Source: Romanomermis culicivorax (lineage: Eukaryota > Nematoda > Enoplea > Mermithida > Mermithidae). From it: a DNA stretch of 64,000 nucleotides. The position numbers and the translations under genes were made by a program. The stretch spans positions 1,054,001-1,118,000 of the forward strand of contig CAWUHX010000022.1 in assembly GCA_963922205.1 (NCBI GenBank). The letters run 5' to 3'. The stretch's first letter is position 1. Every line of letters starts with the position of its first letter. This document shows, in pieces, positions 42,276-55,087 of this stretch. A model generated the notes under the pieces. The model did not search any database, had not been told where the DNA came from, and was given only the letters and a program-made list of their open reading frames with translations.

Positions 42276-43940
42276 AAAAATGTAGGAAATTTATGTTAAA
42301 CCAAAAATTTGTTTCACTAGATCTACAGTTTCCAATAGATATTCAAATATTTTTCAGTGGTTTTAACGATTTGTCAACCTCATCAAATTCAGTACCAAAA
42401 AACTGCATGCACCGCACGAGCATCAATGTCAAAAAATTTTGACCAAAAAGTGTAAATATGGCTATAAAATAATTTTAGGGTAGAGAACTGAAAAATTTCG
42501 ACATTTTCATTCATCTGAGCAAAAAACTGACTATTATCTGACCATGCAATCATGTTTAACACTCATACCTGCATCCAGGATTTTTAAAAAGGGGGGAATT
42601 TTCCAAATTTTTTTTAGAATTTACTGAATAAAAAGAAAATCATTTTTGCAGTAAAGACAACTTATTTTCAGTTAGTTATGTGTGCTTGGATTAGTGGCTA
42701 AATTCTTTGTTTGACGAAAAGTATATGAATATAATAAGTTAATTTGGGAATTGTGATGTATAAGCACAAAGATATTGCTGAAAATTTTAAGTGTAAAAAG
42801 TTTAGGGGGGAATTCCCCCCTTCCCCCTCTAAATATGAGCCTGTTAACACTATGAACATTTTTGGCCTGATGGGTAAGCGGATAGTATTTGGAACCGCCA
42901 GGGTGACACCATATAAGTTAGAAATACACTAGGGTGGAAGGAATGCTTGGACCCCCTATTGGACCCTAAATTGTGTGTTAAAGTAAACTAGTTAAATAGC
43001 TTAGCTAATCACAATAGGTGAAAATCACACATTTTTGGCACTTATTGGTGTCAAAATCAGTCATTCAAATGGTTTTAAATTAAATGCATCCTTTGGTTTT
43101 TTACATTTTTAATTTTTTAGTTCAATTATAATTAGGAATCTAGATGGAAATTGAATAGAGTGGCTGATGTTTTTTATAAACCATCAGCTGAAAGGTAACC
43201 CATTTGTAGGCATCACTTTATTTCTCATTCTTTTTAATTATCCATCACAATTTCAAAAACTGGATTTAAAAGCCCTTTTTGGTAAGCCAGCCAAAATTCT
43301 GGAGAGAATCCTCAAGTGTTATGTTAATGTCAGAAAATTTGCAGGAAGAAAGTGTAAAATTGACTCCAACAAATCATGGGCTCATTTAGGAAACTCAAAA
43401 AAATGAAGCATGAACCATAAAAATGGCATCAAGCACCAAATTTTTTCGACATTTTCACAAATTTTGACAAAAAATGACTATTGCAGAGTGGCACTAAGTA
43501 AGCTAGAAATAGGCTGGAGTGGACAGTAAATGGTTTCCAGAGTATCCCCCCAAGTTAGCACTCATAACATACCAAGTGCATGCCAGTGTAGAGGAAAAAA
43601 TAAAACATGTTCTGTTTTTTTCTTGCTCTCTGGACTATACTATAGTACCCTTGAGCAGTCTACAGGCCTGCCAGAAGAGTACATTCATACCTCATCCTTG
43701 AGAGTCCAAGTTGCATTCACACTCTGGTGGAGGCAGAAAGCCATGAGGCATAGTACTCCTGCATTTTGATTGGCTCCTTTCCAGTTATTCTCATGGAGCA
43801 AGCCTCCTTAAGGGAAATATAAACACACTCCTTTAGGCATAGGCTTAGGGGCAAAAGTGAAGCCAAGTAGGCATCTGCTAGACATCCATCCTGCCAATTT
43901 AGTCATGAGCTGCCAATTTAGCTTCAAGAAGTTTATCAGC
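42276..43940. other. Unassigned AT-rich DNA
   Basis: No supported gene. A near-palindrome AGGGGGGAATTCCCCCCTT lies at about 42,803, and a related AAAGGGGGGAATTTTCC at about 42,590, so a small G-rich foldback is possible. The frame at 43,167-43,406 has no recognisable domain. Confidence 0.3.
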
Positions 43941-44140
43941 CATACACGCACAAAGAAGAGGTAGGGGGTAAACCCTTATACCTGAGAGAGCCATCCCCTT
44001 GGCTCAAACAAATTGTCAAACACCCCCCCTGAAATTTTTTCAAGACAGCTTTTTTGATGATTTTTCTGCATATTTTGTATGAAAAACAAACTTTCAGAAC
44101 TTTTTTTTGTTTTTTTGCTCACCCACCCCCTATTTTTGTC
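43941..44140 (+). repeat. Repeat family R1, copy 5 (3' truncated)
   Basis: Starts CATACACGCACAAAG, then GGGTAAACCCTTATACCTG, TTGTCAAACACCCCCCCTGA and GCTCACCCACCCCC. The final 60 bp with the GTGCATGTCTGG end are absent. Confidence 0.7.
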
Positions 44141-44159
44141 ACATGCCACCTCACTAGAT

Positions 44160-45213
44160 GTTTAGGTCAACATCATGCAGGCTGCCAAAAGTGCCAATTT
44201 TCCGCCATCGGGGAGGGGGGTATTCAAAAAGTGTCCACACCATCCACAATAATAGTCATCACAACAGCAACAGCTACCTCAATTGTGGTAGAGATCAATC
44301 CCCGAATCAATCAAAGTGCCCACAATCACCTACGGGGTCAAAGCATTTCTGGGGCAGCAATATGACATGACACACATATTTATCACCCAATTGAAAAGCA
44401 AAGGACAGCAAATGCTACAGTTGCAGTCGTAAGGGACATTTCGCAAAGTCTTGAGAGTGACATCAAGGCAAGTCAGATTGATTGAGTGATGTGGAAAAAG
44501 CCATCAGGACAATCGACTTATGAAGTGTTATGCACCAGTGCTGCTGCCTCTTAGGAATGTATGTTTTGTGTTATCCACCCAAATGGCAAAGACTGTTAAA
44601 CCAGCCGTATCATTAATTTGAGAGCAGAAGCCTCATTATTGCCCCACTGGCTTTACATGAAATGGATTGGCGTGCCACTCAGCCAATCAAATTTTTAATT
44701 GTATGGATTTAATAATACGAAAATTGCAGGCCTGGGAGGACAGTTTACTGCGACAATCAAATACAATGGTTGCCAAGCAAAGGTAACTCTAGGTAAAGAT
44801 CCAAGTTGTGACCTGGGGTATGGATACAATTGAAGCATTGCAATTGATCATCCATGGAGCAACATGACAAATCAACTTTGTTCAACTTGTCGATTCAATA
44901 CCACCAACTGCTGGAGTCCAGCGAGTGCAAAATATACCTGCTGCAAATCACAGCTACCTCAGTGATATTGTGTAGGATCCACAGTCAACGGCTACAAAAG
45001 TCAATTTGATTGCTGCCAAAAATTTCTCGCTGAAGACATTCGAATGACTACCTCTAAGGACAATGTCTTGGGCCTCATGATCCAATTGGTCGATGAATGT
45101 GGTTGGAAAGCCAACCATCACCAGGACAACAACCTCGTCCCATATTATGTTGTTGAAAACAATTCATCAGTTGATCAATGATTGATGCACAAGACTGATC
45201 AAATTGTCCTGCA
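44160..45213 (+). pseudogene. Ty3/gypsy-like gag-pol remnant (protease region)
   Basis: Around 44,730-44,850 one plus frame reads GLGGQFTATIKYNGCQAKVT and, after a frameshift, WGMDTIEALQLI. That resembles the C-terminal part of a retrotransposon aspartic protease (a [LW]-G-[MLR]-D motif). No reverse transcriptase block was found before the integrase, so most of pol is deleted. The upstream CAACATCATGCAG region could be gag but shows no zinc knuckle. Confidence 0.4.
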
Positions 45214-45597
45214 ATGAGTAAAGCCCATGAAGGACATCCTGGCATCATCAGTGCCACAATCAGATTACACGAAAGGTGTTGGTGGCCTGGTATCACCACT
45301 GACATGGAAGAGATGGTTCACAATTGTCAAGGTTGTCAGGACTCAGCAAGGTCAAATCCAGGAATGATGATTCCAATGGATCCATTGCAGCTACCAAAAG
45401 CTGCCTGGGAAAAAATTGTGATTGATGTCACTGGACTATTTTTGACAGCAACATACCAAAATCAATTTGAAATTGTTGCCATTGATTACCTCTCCAGTTA
45501 CTCCGAAGCTCATTTGTGCCCCGACCACACTGCTGAAATGATGATCTCCATGTGCAGGCAACAGCTACCTCAAATACGTCTTTTGCCACAGCCATAA
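45214..45597 (+). pseudogene. Ty3/gypsy-like integrase fragment
   Basis: 127 codons. The N-terminal zinc-binding module is intact (AHEGHPGIISATIRLHERCW, then CQGCQ: the H-H-C-C pattern). It leads into the catalytic core (WEKIVIDVTGLF with the first Asp, then FEIVAIDYLSSYSEA with the second). It stops before the catalytic Glu. It has no LTRs close by. Family-L LTRs elsewhere in the window could belong to the same type, but nothing links them directly. Confidence 0.85.
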
Positions 45598-45599
45598 CT

Positions 45600-46908
45600 G
45601 AATGGATTCTGCATCCACAGAATAGACATAAATATCCACAAAAAAAGAGCAGATATAATATTCCTCGACAATATCTGCATCTGCTGATTAGACCATATCC
45701 ATAATCTGCATCTGCATGCAGGTTCTGCTGATTAGTGATACCCTCAGAAATTGCAAGTTTGAATGGATGTTTTTCAAACTTATGAAGGTATGAGTACATT
45801 TTTCAATTGTACAATGAGACATGTTTTGGAACAAAAAATTTGAACCTTATGTCTCTTGAATAAGTTATCGAGAAATTGATTTTCTTGCATGAAGCTGCTT
45901 TCCTCAATACCGTGTACTTTGTGCTATATGATAAGATCATGAACTCAAGTGCTATCTAGAGTGAGATGTTTTCTGCACAGTGCGGACTTTTTTTGTGCTG
46001 TGCAGAAAATTTTTTGGGCATTTTCTGAACAGAACAAAATTTTTTAAGCCGTTTCTACTGCTGGCATTGAGGAAAAAGTACATTTTGGTGCAATTTAGAA
46101 GGTGAAAATCTCAAGTTTTTTGACACTCTGTGCTCCCAATGACAATAACTTATAATATTCACTACAACTAAGCTGAAGCACTCCAGAAAAGAAATTAAGT
46201 TTCATTTCTCAGTCATCTTTGATTGTTTCCATGAATCTGCTATCTCTCTACTACAGTGAGTAAATAAAACTCATTACATCATAGTGAGAATATGACTTTC
46301 ACGATTAATATGAATTTACTGCTTTTTCCCACATTTCTCCATACATTTATTCAATACCATCATTTTTCTAAGCAAAATCTGACCTAAGAGTATTAAAAAT
46401 TATCTCTAGAATACATTTTCCAATATTTCAATAGCTCCTATATTCAAAAATTCTCCTTTGCTATGCACCAGAGAAGTTAAACCTGCATGGTTTTCATGAA
46501 TTGAAGTTCCTCATCTCATTTATCAGTCAATAACCTTCAGTATTCCGTTAGGATTTTGTTGGAAATTGAAATATATTATTGATCTCCATGAAATCTTTCT
46601 CTCACTTGAAGTTTTCTGAACTTAGTGAACACAGATTTCTTCATTGGCAAACAATGAATACATGATTTTCGACTGAAAATATAAAGCTTATATTTCAGGG
46701 ATAAGGGTTGAAAAGACTATTTCCCAGCATTCAAAAATATCAAAATCTAGGAATGAAGTCAATTGAAAAATCAATTGAAATCTATAATCATCAGCTCTAA
46801 TCATTGAAATGACAGCAGCAACTATTAATTTTGCTCAATCAATCTAAAATAATATTTTTGAGCTAGAAAACATGATAATTTTCCAGCTTTTCCCAGCAAT
46901 TTACAATT
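45600..46908. other. Unassigned DNA with possible hAT end and X-type fragment
   Basis: At 45,640-45,745 the words ATCTGCATCTGC repeat, and GCTGATTAGTGATACC resembles a hAT terminus, but no partner end was found. At 45,970-46,140 GTTTTCTGCACAGTGCGG and GCAATTTAGAAGGTG resemble family X. Otherwise no gene. Confidence 0.3.
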
Positions 46909-47249
46909 TTACACATTCTTAAAATTCATGTGGGAAAAAAATTTATAATCATTTCCACGAGGTGCACAGAAAAACCCGGTGCAGGAAAACCCTGATCTGA
47001 AAGAAAGTTGTGCAAAGCTACACTCAAAAACGTGGTTTTTATTGAGTACAAAAAATTTTTGAATGACTACATGTGCAAAATGGCTCGTACAAATAAAACA
47101 CCAGATCAAGCCTTGCGCAGCCTGAGGAATTCATGAGGATCGAAATCAATAGAAAATTTCAATCCAAAAAATTGAAGTGATAATCCAACCATGCAAGCAA
47201 AAACCAAATCATTAGATAAAAATATATATATACTCGTCTACTTAAACAT

Positions 47250-47485
47250 ATACGCCTAATTAGGGGCTCAACTTGGTCAAACCCTATACCCAAATGTTGG
47301 GACCCCTCTAACATGGAAAAATTTGGAAAAAAGTAGCTTTTTTGGAAAAATTTTTGGCTTCTTTCGACTTTTTTGGGGATTTTTGGAGACCCCCAAAATT
47401 TAAGGGAATTTTTGGACACCAACCCCTAAAATTTGACTTTTCTCCCCCCCCCCTAACTGGTCAGACTTCTTATAGGTATGCTTAA
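47250..47485. repeat. Diverged relative of the 31.3-kb element
   Basis: ATTTGGAAAAAAGTAGC, TTCGACTTTTTTGGGG, a C run and CTAACTGGTCAGACTTCTTA then TAGGTATG follow the same order as in 31,303-31,482. No terminal pair is clear. Confidence 0.4.
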
Positions 47486-47559
47486 ACAATTATATCACCA
47501 TTAAGTCATGCGTAAGTGCTCCAGTGGATTTCATTGATGATTGGTGATCATGATGACTA

Positions 47560-48408
47560 ATTCCTTAATTTATTGGTTTCATTTCCTGGATGTTTGATTT
47601 TTTCCTTTCTTGGCTGATTGCTTGATTCTTAAGTTAATCAGTTGGTTAGTTGAGATTGGTTTCCTGACTAGCTAGTTCATTGACACTGTGATTGGGTTGT
47701 TAATTTCCCGACTGGCTGTTAAGTTGGCTGTTTCAACTAAGCAGCCAGTCAAGAAATTACCAGCAAATTATAATCACTATTATTACCTTTATTCACGTAG
47801 TGAATCGTCTAACCAACAAGCAACTTACATTGATTTCCTTGCTGGTTGGTTGATCTCCCCACACTTGGATTTTGGTTTATTCCCAGATTAGTGGTTAGTT
47901 AATTGATTTCCTGATTCACTAGGTGTTTATAGTCTGTTTTTCTTAAAATGCTTCCAAATAATGAAAGTGGAAAGCAAGTAGTATTTCAGATTTTTGCGAT
48001 TTTCTGATGAACAAAGTGTCATGTAGGACTGGAAATTTATGAGCATACTGAACTGACCTTTAGCAATTTTTAGAGTGAAAAATTTTACAAAAAAAACTTT
48101 ATGTAAACGATTTTGACGGCAGTACTGATTCGTGTCACTTTTCTATTTGGAAGCATTTTATAAAAAAACAGACTATAGTTGGTTGATTCCAGGATTGGCT
48201 AGTTGGTTGGTTCATTGACTGGTTGCTTGGTTGTTTCCCTGATTGGTTGGTTGGTTTGTTGATTCCGTGGTTGGTTGTTTCCCTGACTGATTGATTGGTT
48301 CATTGATTCCCTAATCCGTTATTTACTGATTAGTTGGTTCACTGTTTCCCCGACTGATTGTTTCACTGTTTCCACAACTGTCTGGTTTACTGATTCCCTG
48401 ACCGATTG
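47560..48408. repeat. Degenerate minisatellite (TTGGTTG-ATTCCCTGA type), split by a MITE
   Basis: Both sides of the MITE consist of diverged 16-24-bp units built from TTGGTTGG, TTCCCTGA and TTGATTG. The same repeat style continues on both sides, so one array was interrupted. No frame of interest. Confidence 0.65.
47928..48177. mobile_element. MITE family T, complete copy
   Basis: The ends TAGTCTGTTTTTCTTAAAA and TTATAAAAAAACAGACTA are inverted over about 30 bp and flanked by TA (or TATA). This is the pattern of Tc1/mariner-derived MITEs. About 250 bp, no frame. Relatives lie at 11.3, 53.3, 55.1 and 59.3 kb. Confidence 0.85.
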
Positions 48409-49027
48409 TGTTATATTTAAAATGAATGAGGGGTTAAGGTTCCCTCATGCACCTGTCCTAGTCCGTTAGTCAGAAGAGAATAGAGGGTCTGCAGGAGGGA
48501 TAGCCATGGATGGACTTATGCATGAGCTTCCAACTGTCCTACCCTTACTTGAGATGGACAAAAAGGAGGAGTACTTAAACCCACAAATAATGATCCAAAT
48601 TGGTAAACCTTATAATTTTACATAATTTACCTAAAAAGGTTCCCAGTTTGAATCCAAAACCGATTACTATCTCAGAAAAGAAGCAACTCTCTACTTATAA
48701 TTTTACCTAATCTAAAAATACACGCTTAATGTTGAAGACGATTGTGCAGTAATAACTAGTACAAAATATAAAGACGTAAAGACGTGCAGTGGGTGTGGTC
48801 AATTAATAATACTCCTGTGTAGATGAACATGAAACTAAAGGCACAAGGAGCAGTGACTAATAATGAATAATAAAAGAACTCACATACACACCTACTGAAT
48901 CTGAGACTTACAGTAAACAGCCTGGAATTGTCCGCTTCATTTGGTTAAAAGTGTGCCTGCAGCCACTTTTCCAAAAATGGCCCAAAATTACGAAATCCAA
49001 TAAAATCGGCAGAAACATGCTACAACA
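48409..49027 (-). mobile_element. LTR of family L, minus strand (3' LTR with internal remnant)
   Basis: Minus: begins TGTTGTA after the purine tract AAGGGGGGAGGG and ends ATATAACA at 48,409, the same termini as the LTR pair at 56.5-58.8 kb. 619 bp. GATTG precedes it on the plus strand, but no matching copy was found on the other side because the internal region is truncated. Confidence 0.75.
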
Positions 49028-49345
49028 ACCCTCCCCCCTTGTGTTAGATCGCCTTAAGCAATCGTAACATAGACAACAAAAAAAGGCAGCAGGGGTGATT
49101 ACTCCGTCTTCAACAGCCATCACCAGGTGGAGCCAATGGTGCCCCATCAGCGGTGCCCTGTGGGGCTGATGGAATTGTTGTAGAGATTTGAGCAGATTTG
49201 ATGATGCGTAGGGTGAAAACCTCCTGGCTCGGTCCACAATTAGTGAGGCACATGGTGCTCCATCAGCAATGCCGCAGCCCAAATCATCACTCCATCTACA
49301 GTGATATACTGGAGTGCACCAGCATACGAGTCCATGCAGATGAGA
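49028..49345 (-). mobile_element. Truncated internal region of family L
   Basis: Matches 309-620 of the window: plus strand TAGATCGCC, CCTCCTGGCTCGGTCCACAA, and CATCACTCCATC correspond to similar words at 330-590. Homology stops near 49,345, the 5' truncation point. Confidence 0.6.
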
Positions 49346-49650
49346 GGATGAGGATATTCTTAACTTTCTTCTCGAACTTTTTTCGAAAATTTCTCCCCAT
49401 CAGTCATTAGCACCATGCTAAAAAAACCCTGCTATATACGTTACATCAGATTTGGCATACTAAACCATCTTGAGAATCCTACTTTAAAAGCACTGTGTAA
49501 ACGACTTTAAGAGTGATTAATGCAGTCCATCTTCGATTAAGAAGCATAAAAAAGATTATATAAAGTTATCTTTACTTTAATGCAAAGGACATTCGACAAC
49601 TGAAGTCCAAAATGTGGTTAAAAGTAACTTTTCCTGGAAAGTTGCAAGGC

Positions 49651-52600
49651 CCATCTATACTTTTTTCTCGAAAAACTGTCGCAAGCGATTGCAACGATCA
49701 AAATCGAACGAATCCCTCATTTTCTCTGTGCAGAAGAAAGATCTTAACGAATTCTATCCAGTGAAGTATATTTTGCAAGAAAAATTAGCATAGTGTGGCA
49801 GAAATCAGCTATTTTGTAAGCATCTTGCGTTTCTTACGTTTCTTGCGTCAAAGCTGGATTTAAAGCGCTCAGTAGATACTTGTCGAAAGTGTTGGGTATC
49901 TTTCGATCGGAAATTTCAATATCTACCTTGCGATGTATTATATCATAGGTGGCGCGACAGCGTCAACCTATAATATACTTGGCCCTCAAATTTCATGTCC
50001 CCCCCCCGCCCCCCTCTAGAGCCAAAACGGTAAGAGCTAGAACCTTCGGGTTTTTTGCATAATATCGGGCATAGGGGCAAACTATGGGGTGCCTTTTGTC
50101 ATTTCGCCTCTATCTGCGAGTGGTGCTCGGTGGGGCCCCAAAAACAGGTAAAAACGCACTTTTTAAGGCCCCCCAGTTCCACCATGCCCAGCAATCGGTG
50201 TGCCATATCCAACCTCCATACTTCGGCCTAAGCATCTTTGGGGTGTAATCTCAAATGCGAATTTTTTTTTTGTTGAAATATGGCCTCGATTCAATTATAT
50301 GGTTGTCCAAAGTCCCGGAAAACGCCAAATTCCCCAATTTTGTTATATAATACTTATGGGTTCAAAAAAATAATTTTTTGCCGCATAATGAACTACTAAT
50401 TTTTTTGCAGTTTCAATTGAACTTGTAGCCTTATTGGGATTTTTGGGCTGCTAGGGTTTTCGACCATTGGGAATTTGATGGACGCGGTCACTATACACAA
50501 AATATTATCCCGGGTGTAAACAGGCGTATTTCCGTGATTTTTCAGTGGAGGGAGTTTTCGACCGCGGGGATTCAATAGATGTGGTCACTTTACACAAAAA
50601 ATTATCTGTTGTGTAAACAAGCGTATTTTCGTGATTTTTTGCTGGAAGGGGTTTTCGACCACGAGGAATTCAATAAATGTGATTACTTTACACACTAATT
50701 CATATCGAGTGTTAACAAAGGTATTTCTGCGATTTTTTGGGTTGAAAGATTCTAGACCATGAGGAATTCAATACGTATGGTCACCTTTCAGTCTGTTTAC
50801 AATGTTTTTTATGTGCTATGCAGTTTACACATCTTTTACTTTTGCTGGAAGTGAGAATTCGTAGCTTGAAGATGGTTTTTTATTGTTTTTTTGACGTGAA
50901 GATGACCAAATTTAAAACTTCATGTGCTTCTATGAAGGTTTTCGTGCATGGTTGAGGCCCACTAAAAAGAGGTGAACTAGTTTATTAGAAAATGCCCCCA
51001 TGGGGCAGAAAAAAGGAGAATATACTTGCTTCGACAGTTGCCATAGTAGAAAAAGAAGTGGACTAGACTTTTGAGAACTTGGGTCAAAGTTGGGAAAAAA
51101 TCACTTTCTTTATATTGGATTTTCATTCTTTCTCAAAAAAAAATTTCCATGTCTGCGAAAAAGTATATTCTGCAGCTAAGTGCATCAACATTCTTTCCAA
51201 CCAAATATGCGCATCTCTGAAATTTTTAGGAGGGTACAGAGGTGGATCTTGGTTTTATGGCGTTTTTTAGACAAAAAATTCAAAAAAAATTGACCAAATA
51301 ATTTTTTGCGTAACAAATTTTCCAGTTCCAAAACCCTTGTGGAAGTTTGTGCCTCCATGTCCCCTCTCACACATATTTGCTTCCAACTGTGTTGAACTTT
51401 TTTACTGAATTTGGTGTCAACAAAAGAAATCAACTGTGGGAAAGTGGCACATAAAATCTCACTCAGCTTTTTTAGAAAAAAAGCTACAACACAAAGTCTT
51501 CTAAGAACTAAACCGATTGTGCCCGATACGCTTCATCCACTCATTTTATATATTATATAACATATCGTATAAAATTCGTTCCATAAGTTCTACTGATTAC
51601 AAGCTATAAACAAATTTATTCTCTTTTATTTAACTATGCAACAAAATAGCATCATTAACAGTTTTTGGATTTAAACTGAAATTGCAGAAAGAGTGCTTTT
51701 TACAGGTTTCCAGATGGGAAGCAATTTCGCCCATCCCTGTCACTCCCGTCCTGCTTTCAAAAAAGTCGTTTTGTTGCCATGGGAGTGCCAGTAGAGTCGA
51801 GAAGAACACCCTAATATCTAATATAGCGACAACCCTAATATAGGCACGGCTGAATCCCATTTGCAGATCAGTGCCCAATGACTGTAACCAAGGCCCAGTT
51901 GTACAAAAGGGGTCTAAGTTCCAGCGCAAAGTAATTTCGAACAAAAAGGCGAATCAGTTTGATCTCAAGTCCGGTATAAATTGAATGCCATCAGGATTAT
52001 AACGAGCTCAATGCCATGATTATATCCAGCCCAAGCTGTCGGGTTGCACTAACAATTTTCGCATAATTTTCTTATCTCTAAAGCAAATAAATATAAAAAT
52101 TTCTGCAATTCCCAAACTCGAACTTAAACCTCAGTATTAGTTAATCCTGAAGTGAGTGTTGTTTGTGCATTGGACGAAAATAATTTGAACATTGCGATTA
52201 GCTCAACCTCAGGATCGTCAATTTAATCCCGATGTTGAGATTATCCTCATGTTGGGTTAGTGCAACCACCCCAGGTTTCTTTATAGTTCTGAAAATGACT
52301 ATAATATGCCTCCCACACTATTTTCCAGCTAGTGTGAAAGGCAGGAGTTTTGAATTGGTCGGGAGTTAGAATGCTATTGGTTTACCATTTCTTTACATTT
52401 GAAATCATGCGCATATAATTCTCTTATAGAAAAATTTGATTGTAGTTGATGCCAGGGGAAGGACAAAATGCACGATGCTGCAGAATATACTTTTTCACAG
52501 ACATGGAAAATTTTTTTGAGAAAGAATGAAAATCCAATATAAAGAAAGTGAATTTTTTCCAACTTTGACCCAAGTTCTCAAAAATCTACTCCACTTCTTT

Positions 52601-52751
52601 TTCTACTATGGCAACTGTCGAAACAAGTATATTCTCCTTTTTTCTGCCCCATCGGGGCATTTTCTAATAAACTAGTACTGAAATTGCTTCAATACTTGCA
52701 GAGCAAATCGCTTGCGTATGTTTTTTAGCGAAAAAAAGTATAGATGGGCCT
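49651..52751 (+). mobile_element. Element Z, copy 1 (family G-like ends, internal foldback, tandem array)
   Basis: The ends AAGGCCCATCTATAC are an exact 15-bp inverted pair. Inside, from left: a block with AGAGCCAAAACGGTAAGAGC; a tandem array of about four 97-bp units (50,455-50,800; TTGTGTAAACA, GTTTTCGACCAC, ATTCAAT); and a foldback (about 50,975-51,400 against about 52,370-52,675; CTAGTTTATTAGAAAATGCC and inverse) around a spacer. The outer 3-bp flanks (GCA, TTA) do not match. No transposase found, so it looks non-autonomous despite 3.1 kb. Confidence 0.75.
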
Positions 52752-53256
52752 TTAGTTCTTAGAAGTCAGTTTTTACCAGAGCTGACGGATCCAATGATTC
52801 CAGAGTAAAATCCAGACCGAACAAATACAAGATCCGGATTCAACTCCAATATGTGGCTGGATCCTCGTAAATTTGGGGGAGACGTAGCAAAAGCAGATCT
52901 ATTTTTTAGAATCTATCCACCGGAAAGCTTTTTCACTTTTCACTAAAAACGAGAAGAAAAAAATAAAACAAATATACTTTTCCTACAGCCCTGTCATATT
53001 GCAATTTAAAAAAGTAACATAATTTTATAACAATCACGGTCAACATAAATATAAAACGAAAAGTTATTGCACCTATTGAATATTATTATGTAGTATTGTA
53101 GTTGACCCAGTGTATTATTACTTATGTGACTTCTTTTTAACCATGTGCAAATAACATTAAAAATATCCGGATATATCCGGATATCCGAAGGTGCAAAAAA
53201 CACGGAAATCCGGATATGACAATTTCTCCAGGGCACATCACTAATTTAGACTATTC
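52752..53256. other. Spacer with a hAT terminus
   Basis: Near 53,160-53,253 the sequence has three ATCCGGATAT palindromes, followed by CAGGGCACATCACTA. Read on minus this is TAGTGATGTGCCCTG, a typical hAT end with palindromic subterminus. The partner end was not found; 52,840 ATCCGGATT may be part of it. Confidence 0.4.
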
Positions 53257-53504
53257 TATAGTCTATTTTTTATAAAATGCTTCTAGAAGGAAAATTGACA
53301 GAAATATGCAATGACTTGAAAATCTGCCACGTAAACCTTCTACTGTAGAAAATTTTTACTCGAAAATTTCTGAGTGTCAGTTGAGTTTCGTCAAAAATTT
53401 TTTGTCTCGTGTGATGTACGGCTCAGCTGAAAATGCTGGAAATAGAAAATAGTACTTGCTTTTCGGATTCATTATTTAGAAGCACTTTAAGAAAAACATA
53501 TTAT
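53257..53504. mobile_element. MITE family T, copy
   Basis: Ends TATAGTCTATTTTTTATAAA and TTTAAGAAAAACATATTATA. Interior words (ACTGTAGAAAATTTTTACTC) are shared with the copies at 11.3 and 59.3 kb. More diverged than the 47.9-kb copy. Confidence 0.7.
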
Positions 53505-54759
53505 AAGAACTGGCACAATCTAACCGGTTCTAGCAGTCCCCAGTAACCTAATCCAGAACTGTCCTCACTGGCTCCGGAAGAATAAAGATTCTGGCCAATT
53601 CTATACTCCATTCATTTTGAAATGATTGATGCAGCGGTCGAACCTCACTACAGATCAATAAATTAATTTCGCTAATCTTGAAATGCATGAAAAGTGGTAT
53701 CATCAAGGACTCTGTATCATGAAAAAATTTATTGAATAAAGTCAATCAGCTATTCATAATTTTGAATATAAAATTGCGATTTCGTTATGTCGATCATTTC
53801 AAAATGAATGGAGTATAGTAATTACAAGTTCCTGCAGTATATAGTGAGTCGAACAGGGACCGGAAATGTTCGTCATGAAAGATAAGCAGAAATTTCACTG
53901 TCCATTTCGAGAGAACGTTGTTCAGACAATTTCCATGATTTTCGATAGAACGGTTATTTGAGTGATTAAAGTCACTCCGAGTGACTCCGAGCTACTTCAG
54001 ATGATTTCACGACATAATAAAAAAGTTTGGTTAACATTTTCCAACGATTTTTGGAGTGTTCATCAAAATGACCAGTATGAGGTCACTTGGATCTCTCGAA
54101 TGTTTCTACGTCATTCACATCATTCAGCCGTAGTCCCGTGTTGAGTGAATGAAATTGATTGTCTATCTGGAAGACCATCATATTATAAAATGGCTGCGGA
54201 TTTCAGTCTCATTTGAAGCTTCAACGACCATATCCCGAACCCAGACTGATTGAGTACAATTGTGTTTGGACACTAGGGTCACTCCGAGAACCTCGGATGA
54301 TCATCGCTATCTTTTGGCTAACATTTCAACGATGTTGATGGAAATGACACGTGAAACTGGTTACGCGGGTTACTCAGATGACTTCACTTCATTCATTTCA
54401 CTCTTTAGTCCTGCTTGGGTACAGTGTTTTGGGCGATCATCGTACGTATACAGGCGTACCTGGTACAAATGATGTCACTTTTGCAGGAACGACATGCATG
54501 TCATTGATTTTGAGTATGACGCTGCCGAAAAATCGACTTTACTCTAGACATCTTATAATGAAAAAACCAGTCGGTCCAAAAACTGGCATCAACGACCTTA
54601 ACATGCAGTCCATGAATCATTTATCAGCTCAATTTCAATTGTTGTAAAAACTTGACATTGAGACATGAAGCTAATCGTCATAAAAATTCTCATATAAACA
54701 AACATTTAGTTATTAGTAAATAACAGGTAACATAATAGAAAAACTAGCATAATTAAACA
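53505..54759. other. Unassigned stretch with repeated GTCACTCCGAG motifs
   Basis: AGTCACTCCGAGTGACTCCG at about 53,970 and GGTCACTCCGAGAACCTCGG at about 54,277 are followed by similar GATGAT and CAACGAT contexts, so about 300 bp may be an old tandem duplication. Plus frames at 54,260-54,647 are open (up to 98 codons) but show no known domain. Confidence 0.3.
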
Positions 54760-55011
54760 TCAGGGAAAGCTCAAACGTTTGCGCGGTTCAGGCTTTTTGT
54801 GCTTATACAATTGTTTGAGAATCAGGTACTGTTCTATTTGAGTGGGATCATCATCTTTATAACGAACTGAGCCCAGTTGCTCCTTCAATTCTTTCAACCT
54901 ATCGGAGGAGGAATTGGATTTTGATATTGACGACTGCTCCCATTTGAGACGATTGTGATCCATTTTTCGTTGAAAAAATCTGAAAAAACTTAAAGACTTA
55001 TGAAAAATCAT
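54760..55011 (-). CDS. Possible terminal exon of an unrecognised host gene
   Basis: The minus frame of 83 codons is hydrophilic and looks non-repetitive: RLKELKEQLGSVRYKDDDP, then QLYKHKKPEPRKRLSFP and a stop. A TTTTTTTCAG acceptor lies just 5' of the ATG-containing segment (near 54,980), so the coding part may be a last exon. I do not recognise the protein and found no upstream exon. Its quality as coding sequence is better than that of neighbouring frames. Confidence 0.4.
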   Translation of the reverse strand: MIFHKSLSFFRFFQRKMDHNRLKWEQSSISKSNSSSDRLKELKEQLGSVRYKDDDPTQIEQYLILKQLYKHKKPEPRKRLSFP

Positions 55012-55087
55012 ATCACTAATTTTCCACGCATCATCGAATCAAAACTCTTTTTTTCATTCGCTGATTTTATTGAATGATAGTAATGTG

